Notes: generated by a model not told the origin, from the letters alone. 64,000 nt of DNA from Macrocystis pyrifera (GCA_031763025.1 JASSKH010000001.1:9109024-9173023), one strand, 5' to 3'. Shown: positions 1-10,784, numbered from the stretch's first letter. Numbers and translations are program-made.

Positions 1-1060
1 CGGCGCTCCGCGGACGCTTCACGCCAACTCGGAACTGTTCCTCTGCCGTGCAGTAGTTTTGTTTTCAATTCGCCGTCGAAACTAGAAACTCGCATTCGCT
101 GGCATTACTGTACACGTACGGGTGCGGTAGAGTGGTCCTTCTTCATAGTAGTACCGGTTTAATGTTGCCGATGCCTGATGTAATATGTCGGTGAAACTAT
201 ACGGCACATATGGGATTGACCAGTGTGGCGGTGTGCAGAATAATCCAGGTGCCGGTGTGTTGGCCTGATATTTATAGCACATACCGGGATCATAAAGGGA
301 TGCGTCCGCTACAGTAGTAGTAAAGTACACGGGTACCTGGTATGGTACGATGCGTTGTAGGGTACCTGGTTGGGCGTAAGAGGGAGGAGGGGCCGGGAGG
401 AGGAGGAAAAAAAAAAAACGGACGTGCTGTTGTTTTTGACGTGTTTTTCTTACGAAATGAGACGAAGTGAAGGAAATGGCATGTGACCCAGCCGTCGTTC
501 CTCTTGCCCCGATTAAGCTTGGGTGTCGAAGTACCTGTGTGTCTGAGCTGGCGTATGGGTGCCTTCGCTTGTGTTGAGTCCGGTTCTGCTGGGGTTGCTG
601 GCCTCCGCCTGGTTCGGTGTGTTTTGCCTCTTCTGAGTTTATATGGGTGGAGCGGCACGACTGCGTGAAACGGCACACTATTGTATGACACGACGCAGGG
701 AAGTGTGAAACGGCACGGGTTGAGGCGGGAAACGCGACTGGCGAGTGGTGTCGTGTTTCGTAATATCGGCCAAACGAGTGTACCGAGCGGATTCACGTGC
801 GTCTTGAGGCAGCCGAACGCCGTGGTGCCCTTTTTTTTGTGTGTTTTGTCGTTGTCGATTCGAAGTCATTGTCGAGCGGCCCGGGGGCCGCTCAACTTGT
901 AATGGTCTAGTTGGCTTACCAGCTATTGTATACCGTATCAGCACTTCGGTTCCGCTCAAGCAAGCGGAGGGTGGCTTCGAAACGTGACTCGTGCTGTTAT
1001 TCCGTTCATCGAGCCATGTTTCTTTCCATCAGTTTTTCAACTTTTGTGTGCGCTGCGTCC
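1..1060. other. No recognisable gene
   Basis: Open frames occur on both strands but none has a recognisable motif, and those overlapping the A-run near 405 are low complexity. The sequences GGTACCTGGTATGG (near 330) and GGTACCTGGTTGG (near 360) belong to a short motif that recurs across the window. Confidence 0.5.
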
Positions 1061-1074
1061 GCTCGGCTCAGCCC

Positions 1075-1175
1075 CCACCGTACCGTACCCTACCCAACCC
1101 TACCCTGCCCTGCTTGCCATGCGCTTACTTTATGCCTGTCCTTACCTTGCCTTGCCTTGCCTTATCTAGCCGTAT
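1075..1175. repeat. Pyrimidine-rich pentamer repeat
   Basis: Imperfect CCTAC / CCTTG pentamers in tandem (TACCGTACCCTACCC, then CCTTACCTTGCCTTGCC). A related CCTGGCCTGGCTTGG tract lies at 1425-1475. The open frames here are produced by the repeat. Confidence 0.6.
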
Positions 1176-1849
1176 CTCCTGTTCGGCTTGCTAAGCAATA
1201 CGGTATTTACTACCAGGTACTCTCGTTTTATTGTCCAAGGTGTGCAAGTTTACTTCAGTTATGTTTGTAGTCTACCGTCGAATACTGTTTTTTTTTGGGG
1301 GGGGGGGGGGGTGTTCTTTCACTCCAGAGTTGCTTGGAGCGTATCTTAAGACCACCGGCTAGACTATGGCGATGCGTCGATGTTAAAACAACATGAACAG
1401 CAACAACTACAACAACGTGGCCCTTCCCTGCCTTTGCCTTCCCTGGCCTGGCTTGGCTTGGCTTTGTCTGGCCTTCGCTGACATGGCGGTTGCTCGCGTT
1501 GCTGTGCACAACTCACCCGTCTTTGTTGGACCGCTTTGGCCCGCAGGGTCGGTCGCTTGGTGGTGCAGTGGGTGAACACACGGCTTACGCCACGCACGGA
1601 CGAGGAGTGCAAGTGGAATTGGTGAGTTTTCGTTAGATGCCGATCGAAGGAGGCGTGTTGTCACGTTTTGTTGGGGTAAATATGAAGTACACAGCACCAA
1701 CATAACTTTCGTGCTTGTGTGTACGTACGGCGAATGGGCGCTCGTTGTGTGAGTGTGTTTCCGCTGCACGATAGACGCAGCCGTGGGCGTGAAAGCGACG
1801 CCGGCAGTAGCTAAACAGTAGTATTAATATAATAGTAGTATTTAAACTA

Positions 1850-1957
1850 TTACGGGGGACCGTAGTAAATAGGTCCCAAATGTTGTCGGTAAAAATAGGT
1901 AAATATATAGGTTTTTGTGTGTGTACCATAGGTCCTATTTACTATTGTCCCCCGTAA
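1850..1957. mobile_element. MITE-A, full copy
   Basis: Palindromic ends TTACGGGGGAC...GTCCCCCGTAA flanked by TA on both sides. The inner arms read toward GTAAATAGG / CCTATTTAC and the centre is AT-rich (AAAATAGGTAAATATATAGG). About a dozen complete or partial copies lie in the left 43 kb. No coding capacity, so a non-autonomous DNA element. TA flanks fit a Tc1/mariner-like or other TA-targeting transposase, but the autonomous partner is not in the window. Confidence 0.8.
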
Positions 1958-1974
1958 TAGTTTCAATACCACTA

Positions 1975-2228
1975 TTGGCAGTATTAGCAGTAGTAGGTCC
2001 AGTAGCAGTATTGCCAGTAGCAGTATTGCCAGTAGCAGTATTGCCAGTAGCAGTATCGCCAGTAACAGTATTGCCAGTAGCAGTATTGCCAGTAGCAGTA
2101 TTGCCAGTAGCAGTATCGCCAGTAGCAGTATTGCCAGTAGCAGTAGCAGTATCGCCAGCAGCATTATTGCCAGTAGCAGTATTGCCAGTAGCAGCAGTAG
2201 CAGTATTGGCAGTAGCAGTAGCACTATT
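1975..2228. repeat. 15-bp minisatellite
   Basis: About 16 copies of a 15-bp unit TTGCCAGTAGCAGTA with small variants (TCGCC for TTGCC). Because 15 is a multiple of three it gives long artefactual Leu/Ala/Val or Thr/Ala/Asn frames on both strands. No other sign of coding. Confidence 0.9.
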
Positions 2229-2259
2229 GGCACTATGCACAGCCACAGCTGTAACACAC

Positions 2260-2745
2260 CGATAAAAAGACCTAATCGTTACGATTTCGATAATATTCGA
2301 TGTAATACCAGGGTGCCGTACAGGTAGTACGTAAAAGAAAAAGCACGTTCAGCCCGCATGACATTAGCCCGCGAAAAAACGGCGACGCTGGCAGGGAGGG
2401 GATGGGTTGCACAAGGTATACCACCAAGATAAGTTGTCGGCACGATGTCCAATACGCCGCAGTAAGTACGTGGCCGACTATTTTTGCGTTACCCCCCCGA
2501 GGTATTATCCCACGTCTCGGACGGACAGGTCATGATCTATCTAGATCACCAAAATTCCTAGCATAGTACTACAGATCCAACCCAGCCAACACGCCCTTTT
2601 GTAGGCCATGCAGGTAAATCGTTCAAGATCGATTCTATTGATAGATCTATCTGCCTTGAAATATGTAGATCATCCAGGGGGGATCGATGATCTGCCGGAT
2701 GATATGTCCGAGCTGTGGAGTATTCCAACCTACCAATGGTGGTAG
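2260..2745. other. No recognisable gene
   Basis: Unassigned unique-looking sequence between the 15-bp minisatellite and the G tracts. It contains several GATC/TAGATC-rich stretches near 2530-2690. No motif seen. Confidence 0.4.
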
Positions 2746-2746
2746 G

Positions 2747-2837
2747 GGGGGGAGTCTGGGGGGGGGGGGGGGGGGGGGGGGGAGTGTACTCAATATCATG
2801 CATGGCCGTTGTCATATGACCATAGACCCTCGGGTCT

Positions 2838-2921
<84 letters not shown>
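2747..2921. repeat. Long poly-G tracts
   Basis: Three G runs: about 2759-2782, 2838-2874 (37 G) and 2877-2921 (45 G), broken only by the short R-type tail and a TT. Such runs are expected to form G-quadruplexes. Gly and Pro frames through them are artefacts. Confidence 0.9.
2783..2838 (-). mobile_element. Retroposon R, 3' end only (minus strand)
   Basis: Read on the minus strand this gives GAGGGTCTATGGTCATATGA, an ACGGCCATGCATGATA-like stretch, then TGAGTACAC and a C run. It matches the last ~50 bases of retroposon R (see 13123-13610). Only the 3' end is present, as expected for 5'-truncated retroposition. Confidence 0.65.
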
Positions 2922-2923
<2 letters not shown>

Positions 2924-3068
2924 CCCGCGGATTTTCTTCCTGGCCACAGATGACTGCTGAACCTATATTGTCAGATTTTCGATTTTTTTTTTTTTTTTTT
3001 GTGTTGGTGCGGTCCAACTTGCTTCCTTGCGGGACGGACCTCGTTCCGATAATTTCTGCCGAGGAGCC

Positions 3069-3328
3069 GTTCTACGATAGAGGTTCAAGCCTAAATTTTT
3101 TGAGGCTCCTCACTTGACCTTAAGGAGCGCTATCCATACCTCACCCGAAAACCGACTTCAGCCGAAATCAAACTGCATCCCGATGAATAATCCCATGGCC
3201 CCAAGCATACGGAAATGTATTTTTTTTCGAAACAAAGATTTTGGTATTCCGACGGCTTTTGGGTTAAGGAGCCCCCGTCATTCAGAAAATGTTTTAGCGG
3301 ACATGTGCTACCACCTCTACCGTAGAAC
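3069..3328 (+). mobile_element. MITE-C, copy 1
   Basis: A 260-bp segment bounded by 16-bp inverted repeats GTTCTACGATAGAGGT and ACCTCTACCGTAGAAC. The interior includes GACCTTAAGGAGC, CACCCGAAAAC and ATCCCGATGAATAATCCCAT. The same element lies in reverse orientation at 37177-37423. No coding capacity was recognised, so a non-autonomous TIR element is the best label. Confidence 0.7.
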
Positions 3329-3559
3329 GCGTCTGCCGCCGCGCGTGCGTGTTTGTGCCCCGTGCGTGGTCTGTGCTGGAAGAGCCTGAGAGGAACCCGA
3401 CGGTGCCGTAAAGCGCACGCACCGAGCGTCGCACCCGGGGTATACCACCCGAGGCCCGGGTGCATCTGCCACATATCCCAACCGGTATTGTGTCGGCAAG
3501 CATCCAAGCGTGTTTTATCGCTCCCCAGGAGTGCGTTTATGGTAGGGTGGGTGTACGCT

Positions 3560-3940
3560 CTGGTGTACCCGGGTGCGAAACCCGGCTGTTCATGATCGTT
3601 TTTCTCGGGTACCGAACCTGGTTGCTACATGGTCATACTCGGGTACCAAAACCTGGCTGATATGGTAATACTCGGGTACCAAACCTCTTTTTTTTTTTTT
3701 TTTTTTTGTCATCCTCGGATATCAAGCCTGGAGTTTTATGGCCATCCTCGTGTACCAAACCTGGTTGTCAGGGTGGTACTCGGGTACAGACCAAACCTTG
3801 GTTGGCATGGTCGTACTCGGGTACATACCAAAGCCTGACTGTTATGGTCGTACTCGGGTACATACCCAACCTGGTTGCCTGCCATGGCCATGTTCGGGTA
3901 CAATACATACTCGGGCACAATACGTACTCGGGGTGTACCC
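3560..3940. repeat. Minisatellite, unit about 36-45 bp
   Basis: About nine degenerate units each containing ATGGTCGTACTCGGGTAC followed by ACCAAACCTGGTTG-like sequence. A T run interrupts it near 3687-3707. The units carry GGTACC and CCTGG, relating them to the ACCAGGTA motif seen elsewhere. Confidence 0.75.
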
Positions 3941-3979
3941 TCGGGGAGGAAATTCTGAATTGAATAAACAGGGGCGTCC

Positions 3980-4245
3980 GTGAAAAAAAAAAAAAACGAC
4001 ACCCCCAGAGGTCGGAATGGAAAAAAAAAAAAAAAAAAAAACACCCCAAAAAATAAAAAAAAAAAAAAAAACCGTTGCAACCGTTGTGATCACATGATGA
4101 AGTAACAAAAAATATCTTCTTTTTTTCCTTTATTTTTTTCATTTTTTTTTCACTTGGTTCTAGCAACCCCCCCCCCCCCCCACACACACACCTCCCTGTC
4201 TAGCGAAAGAAAATTCTGTGACGGTTCACATTTTTTTTTTTTTTT
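3980..4245. repeat. Homopolymer cluster
   Basis: Successive A runs (3982-4070), T runs (4119-4151), a C run (about 4167-4180) followed by (CA)n, and a further T run (4231-4246). Phe/Lys-rich frames here are artefacts. Confidence 0.85.
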
Positions 4246-4412
4246 TCCGGGCGCGCTTGACGTGAACACCTTTTTTTGTGGTGCTGTGTTCTTTTCATGG
4301 CGAGGGCGGTCGGTCGGCGTTCCCCGCGTCAAGCCAGAACAGTTCGGGTGGATTCTCTGGTCCTCGGCACACCTTCGTGGCTGCAGCACGCTTCGCGCTC
4401 TCGCTTAGCCTA

Positions 4413-4478
4413 TTACGGGAGACCATAGGTAATAGGACCCACGGCACACACACTCATATAAATACAACTATAATTACG
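4413..4478. mobile_element. MITE-A, partial copy
   Basis: One arm only: TTACGGGAGACCATAGG followed by TAATAGGACCCACGG, (CA)n and CATATAAATA. The second arm is missing or decayed. It lies just upstream of the C-rich putative exon at 4722. Confidence 0.6.
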
Positions 4479-4721
4479 ATTTTTGAGGTCGTTGTCACTT
4501 GCTAGCTCTTCGCAGACAGACCGACTGATAGACAGCTCTTCGCAAACAGCCCTTCTTCTTTGAAACAGCCGAACAGCCAAACAACCTTTCTTCTTTCTTC
4601 TTCGCCAAATAGCCATACAACCTTTCTTCTTTGTTCTTCCGCAAACTGCCAACCAATAGACAGCTCTTCGCACGGCGCCTAAAAGAGGCGTCTCGCCTTC
4701 GACGAACGGCATAGATAGGTG

Positions 4722-5090
4722 CAGCTGTCGGCGTCCAAGCTGCTGCTGTCGGTGGCGAACCTGCTGGTGCTGCAACCCCCGCCTCTCCCTTCTCCACGCC
4801 CCCTAAGCTCACCTCCCCCTCGTCGAGAGGCGCGTGGTCCTCGCCCTCTGGCAAGAGAGCGGCAACGACAAAGACCGACCTGGTGCCGGCTGTTGTTTGC
4901 GACCAGTGCACGGACCAGCACTTGGTCAAGAACTCCGCGCCTGGTGGCAAAAAAACGTGGCCTTCGCCACCAGCAAGGATCTCACGTGCGTGGTGGCGGG
5001 ATCATCCTGACAGGGCAACCGACTGCCAGTTCTGTGCTCGCCCGATCAAGGAAGGGACTGTCTCGTACTCCCTCGAGACTGCTGACAGTG
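4722..5090 (+). CDS. Putative exon, cysteine-containing, unrecognised protein
   Basis: An open block ending at a good donor (G|GTGAGT at 5091). The reading frame gives a Pro/Ser-rich segment, then a C-x2-C (CDQC), an ARG/TRP-rich linker, and a second C-x2-C in the stretch DCQFCARPIKEGTVSYSLE. C-x2-C-x3-I-x-x-G resembles the first half of a PARP-type zinc finger; the W-x-H...C half is not seen before the donor. An in-frame stop just upstream (4712-4714) means the exon must start at an acceptor, for example after GCAG near 4723. Exit phase is 1. It precedes other Cys-rich blocks but no partner with matching phase was found, so membership in the same gene is inference. Confidence 0.35.
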
Positions 5091-5359
5091 GTGAGTGTCT
5101 TATGTCTATTGTGCATGCTGTATGTTGCCAGTACGTTTTTTTTGGGGGTTTTCAATTGCCTTTTTGCATACAAACCTAAGTCAAAGCGTTTTTTTTTTTT
5201 TTGACTCATCCATGCTCGTTCTTGCTCCCCTTTCCCCCCTTCGTGCGTTGCGTCGGCTCCTCTTACACTCAGTGCACGCGAACGCGCACATGCACAATTG
5301 TTTGCGGGACGTGAACGAAGGAACGGAGGATTCAGCTGTCGCCGTCACCGCTGCACCGA

Positions 5360-6850
5360 ACGACGTGAGTGCTGCTGCTACTGTGGTGCATTTTCGGTGC
5401 ATGCACACGATTTCTGTGTGTACATGTTTGGGTGACCTCACGTACTCATTTTGCTCGTTTTCGGCTGCCGCTGCTGCTGTGCTGCTGCAGCTGTCAGCGC
5501 CACGCCATGAGTGCTGCTGCTGCTGTGCACCTGCTTCTCCTGTGCACTCGCTGCTGCTGTAGTGCTGCTGCGTTGTTGCCGTGCTGTGCACCTGCTGCTC
5601 CTGTGCAATTGCTGCTGCTGTATGTAGTGCTGCTGCGTTGTTGCCGTGCATCATGCTGGAAGCGTACATATTTTCGGATCGTCAATTCCGTAGGTTTTGC
5701 GATGGCGGCATACCAGGGTACATGCTTTTTTTCTTCCTTATTTTCATATCGTTGCTATGCTGCTGCTGCTGCTGCCAACGCTGCCAACGCTGCGGCGATT
5801 CGTTGCAGCTTCTGCTGCTGCTAATGCTGTAGCTGCTTCTGCTGCTGCTGCTGCTGCTAATGCTGCCGCAATATCCACTGAATGTTCGTATGTACTCGGA
5901 TTACTGTCTTTCTTGGTCGTTTTTGTACTCAAATGGTTCCTTTTGATACGTGAAAAAATATTTTTGTCGTTTTGCTCCTGCATTTTGCGTACGTACTGCA
6001 ATTTCTCGTTTTTGGCTTGGTTATTTTCATATATATATATCGTTGCTATGCTGCTGCTGTGCTGCTGCTGCGTTGTTGCCGTACATCATGCTGCACTTAC
6101 TTGTGTGTGTACATATTTCGGTATCGTCAATGAAATTCCGTAGGTTTTGCGGTTGCGGCATACCAGGGTACATACTTTTTTTCTTCCTTATTTTCATATC
6201 GTTGCTATGCTGCTGCTGCCAACGCGGATTATTGTTTTTATTAGCCATTTTTGTACCCAAATGGCTTTTTTGATACGTAAAAAAAATATTTTGGTCGTTT
6301 TGCTCCTGCTTTTGCGTACGTACTACTTTTTCTCGTATTTCGTGTTGTTGCTATGCTGCTGCTGCGTTGTTGCCGTACAGCATGCGGAGGTGGGTCTATA
6401 GTGAGGTACCAAAAATACTTTTCGGACGGCCTCGGGGTACATACGTTTTTTCTCCCTTCTTTTCATATCGTTGCTATGCTGCTGCTGCCAACGCTGTGGC
6501 GATCCGTTGCTGCTTTTAGTGCTGCCGCAATATTCACTGAATGTTTGTATGTACTCGGATAATTGTGTTTCCTGGTCGTTTTGTGGCGCTGGTGCGTTGT
6601 TGCCGTACATCATGCTGGACATGATTTGTGTGTCTATTACACTTAAACTTGTGCGTGTGTACATATTTCTGTATCGTCAATGATTTTTTTTGTGGTGCTG
6701 CTGCGTTGTTGCCGTACATCATGCTGGACGTGATTTGTGTGTGTACTGTACTACACTTGTGTGTGTACATATTTCTGTATCGTCAATGAAATTACGTACT
6801 TGCTGCTTCTGCTGCTGCTGCTGCCGTCGTATAGCAAGCGATTACGTACT
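5360..6850. repeat. CTG-rich compound repeat region
   Basis: Short (CTG)n runs embedded in larger repeated modules. One is TTTTCATATCGTTGCTATG followed by CTG repeats (near 5740, 6030, 6190, 6460). A second is CTGCGTTGTTGCCGTACATC (near 5628, 6065, 6590, 6698). A third is CGTCAATGAAATTCCGTAGG. They recur at irregular spacing, so this is a scrambled higher-order repeat rather than a simple microsatellite. Leu/Cys/Ala frames are artefacts. It sits between two putative exons and could be intronic. Confidence 0.75.
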
Positions 6851-6961
6851 GCTGTTGTGCCGCTGTAGAGTAGTACAAATAATGAACTCTGCCCCCCCCT
6901 CCCCCCCTCCCCCCTCCCCCGCCATTCCCTGCACGCCACTCCCGCCCCGCGCACCCTATAT

Positions 6962-7482
6962 GTTTACTTCGACCAGGTCCGTGGCAAGTGCTACAACTGC
7001 CGCCTGAGGGATTCCACCATCAAAGACGGAGACATCATCATCAAGCGCAAAAAAGACTCCCTTCCATTTCGCCTGCTCCAGGGCTTCACGGAATTCCGAA
7101 GCAGTACACCAAGCAGATTGTCGCCATCCAGGACGAACGAAAGGAAACAAATTGTTTGCCACATTTCCCAAAATCACGATTATTTCTTCCTACACATAGC
7201 CAACGGGTTCAACGGCGAACAGATCCACATTCTGGGCCTCCCGCCTCGTTACTACAGCATCCTGGAAGACTATTTACATATATATATATCATGTCTCATC
7301 CAAACTCCTATGCTGGCTACATCGAAATCGCGGCCGCCCAGCAACTATACAACATTTCCATAACCGTTGTCGTTGCCGGCACTGCTGCTTTCTCTCCTGT
7401 CCCAAACCTTCCTTTAAACAACAGCCTGTATGTTGTATATCATCCACGTGCCAAGCACTACTCCACTCTCTCCCCACACTGA
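6962..7482 (+). pseudogene. Zinc-finger-like plus OTU-like coding fragment
   Basis: The first frame (6962-7363) begins GKCYNC and continues through IKDGDIIIKRKK, a C-x2-C ... I-x-D-G-D pattern like half of a PARP-type finger. It then runs into HIANGFNG ... YYSILEDYLH. After an (AT)n run at 7275-7290 the next frame (to the stop at 7480-7482) reads SYAGYIEIAAAQQLYNISI and later AKHYSTL. These match the C-terminal part of OTU cysteine proteases (G-G-x2-E-L-x-A, I-x-V, then H-Y). Aligning YFFLHIANG with the usual CLFRAIA puts Tyr where OTU has its catalytic Cys, while the late His is kept. An inactive or decayed OTU domain, interrupted by the AT microsatellite or an unseen intron, is the best reading. 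AATAAA lies at 7565. Confidence 0.42.
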
Positions 7483-7564
7483 TGAAATATGTTATTCTTA
7501 TTATTAGACGAATGTCATTCTTACTCTTGCGTCACCCGATCTTACGTTTCACATTACATTCATA

Positions 7565-7570
7565 AATAAA
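7565..7570 (+). promoter_or_regulatory. Candidate polyadenylation signal AATAAA
   Basis: AATAAA 83 bases after the stop of the OTU-like frame, in AT-richer sequence. Position fits a 3' untranslated region, which supports a real gene end here. Confidence 0.4.
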
Positions 7571-7705
7571 CGCGATTATTACATCCTTCACCGTTTCTTA
7601 CACAAATACATTTAGTTTGGTTGGCTTTGGCTATGTCGCCAATTAATTGCAGTTATATGTACACGAAACGACGGAATACCCACTCCGAAGGAAAGCCTTG
7701 TATTT

Positions 7706-7756
7706 CCATATTTTTACTAGCAGTATTTGGTCCTATTTTACTATGGCCCCCCGTAA
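7706..7756. mobile_element. MITE-A, partial copy (right arm)
   Basis: TTTTTACTAGCAGTATTTGG then TCCTATTTTACTATGG and CCCCCCGTAA. The left arm is absent. Confidence 0.65.
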
Positions 7757-7970
7757 TAGGAAAAAAATCGAAGAGAGTGACGATGGTATAGGGGTGCACC
7801 TGTGTACATTCCTTTTTTTTTCTTTTTTTTTTTTTTTCTCGGGGTCTCCTCGCTTGTGGAGCTTTATGCTACGTACTACAGTAGTAAATCAGTTAGTAAG
7901 TCACCCGAAAACTGACTTTCTGAGAAAATAATGAACAACAAAATGGCCCACCTGTTATTCAGGTTACAAA

Positions 7971-8010
7971 CAGTAGGTAGGTACGTAGGTACGTAGGTAG
8001 GTAGGTGTAC
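7971..8010. repeat. GTAG/GTAC tetramer microsatellite
   Basis: Tandem GTAGGTAGGTACGTAGG. Confidence 0.8.
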
Positions 8011-8740
8011 AAGGGATATCACGTTCAACAAAAACATGGTACTCCAGCGATTTTTTTTGTCTCCACCGAGCTCGGAAAATCAATAATCGTGTTCACTTAC
8101 TGCGTTATTCACCATACGAGTACGACGCCGCTCTCTCTCGTAATATATCACACGGGTACGACCTCGTGCACCCCACCTTGCGCTTAAACAACATTGGGTA
8201 GGATTCCTCGATTACCCCTTTTAGGACCGCAGTCCAGATTCGGGGGTTAAGGAGGCCTCGTCGGTCAGTTTTTTTTTTTGGCGAAAATTGGCTGCGACCC
8301 CTATCATAGGGTGTCGCTGTCGAACCCCCCCCCCCCCCCCCCCCTCTCCCCCCGCTCTACCGCGCTCAATACGTGCCTAGCGTAGCGTACCGGCCGCTTC
8401 ATAATGTATTCCTGGTGCCAGATGCCAGATTTTGTTTTTTGTCGAGCAAACGCGTATGTACGACAGGTCTCAGCTGTCTTGCCTCACCGACGGTCGCTGC
8501 CCCTTATTCGTTCGTTCGTTCCTTTTGTTCGTTCCTTTGTTGGTTCGTTTGTGTTTTTCAATCGTTTTGCCCCAGACAGTCTTTTGCTTTGGTTGATGTT
8601 GTGTTTTTTTTTTTACATGTTTGCCCCGCCGACAAATGTGTCGTGTTTTTTTTTTTGTTTTTTTTTTTTTTTCAAAATTAATGTGCGGTGCGGTTCCTTC
8701 CTTTCCTTCCTTGTATTTTCGTTTTTGGTTTGTTGTTCAG
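8010..8740. other. Unassigned, homopolymer-rich
   Basis: Contains a T run (8271-8279), a C run (8327-8344), GTTC tetramers (8509-8550) and long T runs (8647-8672). The last 40 bases (TTTTCGTTTTTGGTTTGTTG then TTCAG) form a good polypyrimidine tract and acceptor for the exon at 8741. No gene recognised. Confidence 0.5.
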
Positions 8741-8897
8741 GGGTCGTTGGAGGTGCGACCCCCAGTGCTCGTGCGTGTACAAGTACCGGTTCGGAGACTA
8801 TGCGCCCGGGAGATCGTGCCGCCTCAGGCCCCCGGGCGAACGCGGCCTCCAGACATGCGATCCAGAGGCGGGAAACGATGTGTCGCTGCTAGAAAAA
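8741..8897 (+). CDS. Putative internal exon, cysteine-rich domain copy 1
   Basis: Flanked by a pyrimidine tract with TTCAG (acceptor, ends 8740) and a GTGAGG donor (8898). One frame is open: entry uses one base from the exon plus two from upstream, and exit is on a codon boundary. It encodes a Cys-rich stretch with R-W-x-C-x-P-x2-S-C, then V-Y-K-Y-R-F-G-D-Y-A-P-G-R-S-C-R. The same spacing of residues appears in the product of joining 10249-10411 to 13897-14184, with mostly synonymous codon differences. This is the strongest sign of a real host gene in the window. I do not recognise the family. Metal binding by the Cys residues is inference. A PARP-type or other small zinc module is possible. 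Confidence 0.55.
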
Positions 8898-9642
8898 GTG
8901 AGGGTTCTGGGAGGCAGGATGGGGGGGCGAGGGGGCGGGGCAGGGGGGTCGCAGGGGATTTCCCTTTGCTGTTGTTTTCGGCCCCCATACAGCCCTATTA
9001 AAGTATGGCCGACTTGCTTTGGACAAAGAAAGAGGGAGTTTTTGTGAGTGGGTTTTTTTTTTTTTTTTGTTTATTGTTTTTGTTGTTTCGTTCGCCCGGC
9101 TGGAGGCTGGTGCCCTCTCGGTGCTCGCGCGCGCTTGGTGATGGTGGTTTGCTGGATTCGTGCGGGGGGGGCGGTTTTGATGGACAGCGCTTCGTTCTGT
9201 GCTCTGTGGCGCGCGCGACCATGTTGGCGTGTCCATGTTGGTGTGGCCGTGTTGGTGTTGACGCATGCCTTTCGAGTTGTCTCGCCTTACAGCTTCCAGC
9301 CCGAATGAACAGACGGTGTACTTGGGAGAGTGTGACCAGGACTGCACCGTTGCCGGTTCCTCACCTGCACGTTGGGTGGCGCAGACTCAACCATCGCCGT
9401 TTCTTCCTGCGTACGTTTTTTTTGTTGTCGCTGTGGCGCAAAGCGCTTTTCGTCCGGCGTGTTCCGGACGCGTACCCGGTGGTAACGTCGCAATTGTTGA
9501 TGAGATCAGTGCTGCCACCTGGCGGTGCTGTACATGATGTGGTGGAGCTGTTGCTTGCAGGACCAGCCACGGCAATAACCACAGCGGCATCGGGGCAAAC
9601 ATTTAGTGCGCCGCGGTTGTATCCCCCTCCCCCCCCCCCGCG

Positions 9643-9775
9643 CCAATGTCTGCCCGGTCGGTGAACACACGACGCGCTCCGTCCCGGCATTGTAGAGATG
9701 TGAGGGTCTATGGTCATACGACTACGGCCATGCATGATAATGAGTACACCCGCCCCCCCGCCCCCGCCCGCCCCT
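9643..9775 (+). mobile_element. Retroposon R, 5'-truncated copy
   Basis: Begins CAATGTCTGCCCGGTCGG and runs through CCGTCCCGGCATTGTAG, GAGGGTCTATGGTCATACGA and AATGAGTACACC into a C-rich tail. It lacks the first ~300 bases of the element, as expected for 5' truncation during target-primed insertion. Confidence 0.7.
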
Positions 9776-9952
9776 TTCTTTTATCTCTTGCTCCCTTCTG
9801 TATTCCCTCTCGCCCTCTCTGTCATTCCATGTATCCCTCCCTCTCTTTGCGTCTTGCTGCGTCCCTGCCTTTTCGTGTCTTCACCACGTTTGGCACCTCG
9901 CCTTCACCTGGTTGAAACTGTTTCCTGAAGAAGCGACACCCACACTTTGCTC

Positions 9953-10205
9953 TCAACACCTGCGCCTGACATTTGCACTTACTTCTCACTTGCACTTGAA
10001 CTTACACTTGCACTTGAGCTTACACTTGCTCTTGAACTTACGCTTACAGTTACACTTGTGCTTGCACATACAGTTACACTTACACTTGTACTTACACTTA
10101 CACTTACACTCATACTTTCGCTTAAACTCACACTACCACTAACACCAACACTTACACTTACATTTGCTCTCACACTAAGACACACGCAATTCACACACAC
10201 ACTCA
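9953..10205. repeat. Hexamer minisatellite (ACTTAC / ACTTGC)
   Basis: About 40 six-base units TACACT/TGCACT, grading into CACACA. It lies just before the acceptor of the exon at 10249 and is therefore probably intronic. Leu/His/Thr and Ser/Val frames through it are artefacts. Confidence 0.85.
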
Positions 10206-10248
10206 CTCTCACACACCCACGCGTCTCGTTCGTTGCAATTTTCCGCAG

Positions 10249-10411
10249 ATTGGCGTCGTTCGTGGCCAAGTCGGCCAAACGCACCTGGCGCTTCACGGCA
10301 GAGAACGTGATCCCTCAGACCGACAAGGATTGCCGCTTCTCCCTGGCGCACAGCCTCGAGGAGAAGCGCTTTGTCTGCTCGCCGAGGAGATCGTGCGCCT
10401 TCCACTACAAG
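10249..10411 (+). CDS. Putative internal exon, first half of cysteine-rich domain copy 2
   Basis: Acceptor CAATTTTCCGCAG ends at 10248 and donor AAG|GTGATG starts at 10412. The open frame enters with one base and exits on a codon boundary. It encodes TWRFTAENVIPQTDKDC, then EEKRFVCSPRRSCAFHYK. R-F-x-C-x-P-x2-S-C-x-F-x-Y-K matches R-W-x-C-x-P-x2-S-C-x-Y-x-Y-R of the exon at 8741. Copy 1 continues with FGDYAPGRSCR; here the continuation FGDVHPGRSCR is found at the start of the exon at 13897, in the right phase. The upstream partner is not settled: exit phase of 8897 does not fit, so another exon (possibly starting after TTACAG near 9288) would be needed. Confidence 0.55.
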
Positions 10412-10548
10412 GTGATGTCTCACACTTGCCATTGCCGTCGTCCAGTGTAGTTCGCAGTACAATACGCTCTCACCAGGTACTTCGTAAGACAGTACACTAA
10501 ATGTATACATACTCTAGGCCGAAATAGCACAGAATGCGCTTGATACTA

Positions 10549-10770
10549 TTGCGGGGGACCATAGTAAATAGGACCTACGGTGGACACAAAAAACCTATAT
10601 ATATATATATCTATTTTTACTATTACGGAGGACCATAGTAAATAGGACCTACTGTGCACACACAAACCTATATATTCCCCTATTTTTACTAGCAATAGTT
10701 GGTCCCATTTACTATGGTCCCCCGTGATAACAATATTTGGTCCTATTTACTATTGTCCCCCGTAATATCT
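10549..10770. mobile_element. MITE-A, compound cluster
   Basis: Two left arms (TTGCGGGGGACCATAG at 10549 and TTACGGAGGACCATAG near 10621) and two right arms (ending CCCCCGTGATAA near 10727 and CCCCCGTAATA near 10767). Either nested insertion or unequal exchange between copies would produce this. Confidence 0.7.
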
Positions 10771-10784
10771 ATAGGAAAAGTACA

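Noticed and set aside
1850-2265. Leu/Ala/Ile- or Thr/Ala-rich frames of over 100 codons
   Set aside because: Produced by the 15-bp repeat, whose length is a multiple of three; open in several frames on both strands.
2558-3017. Pro-rich and Gly-rich frames
   Set aside because: Translations of poly-G/poly-C tracts.
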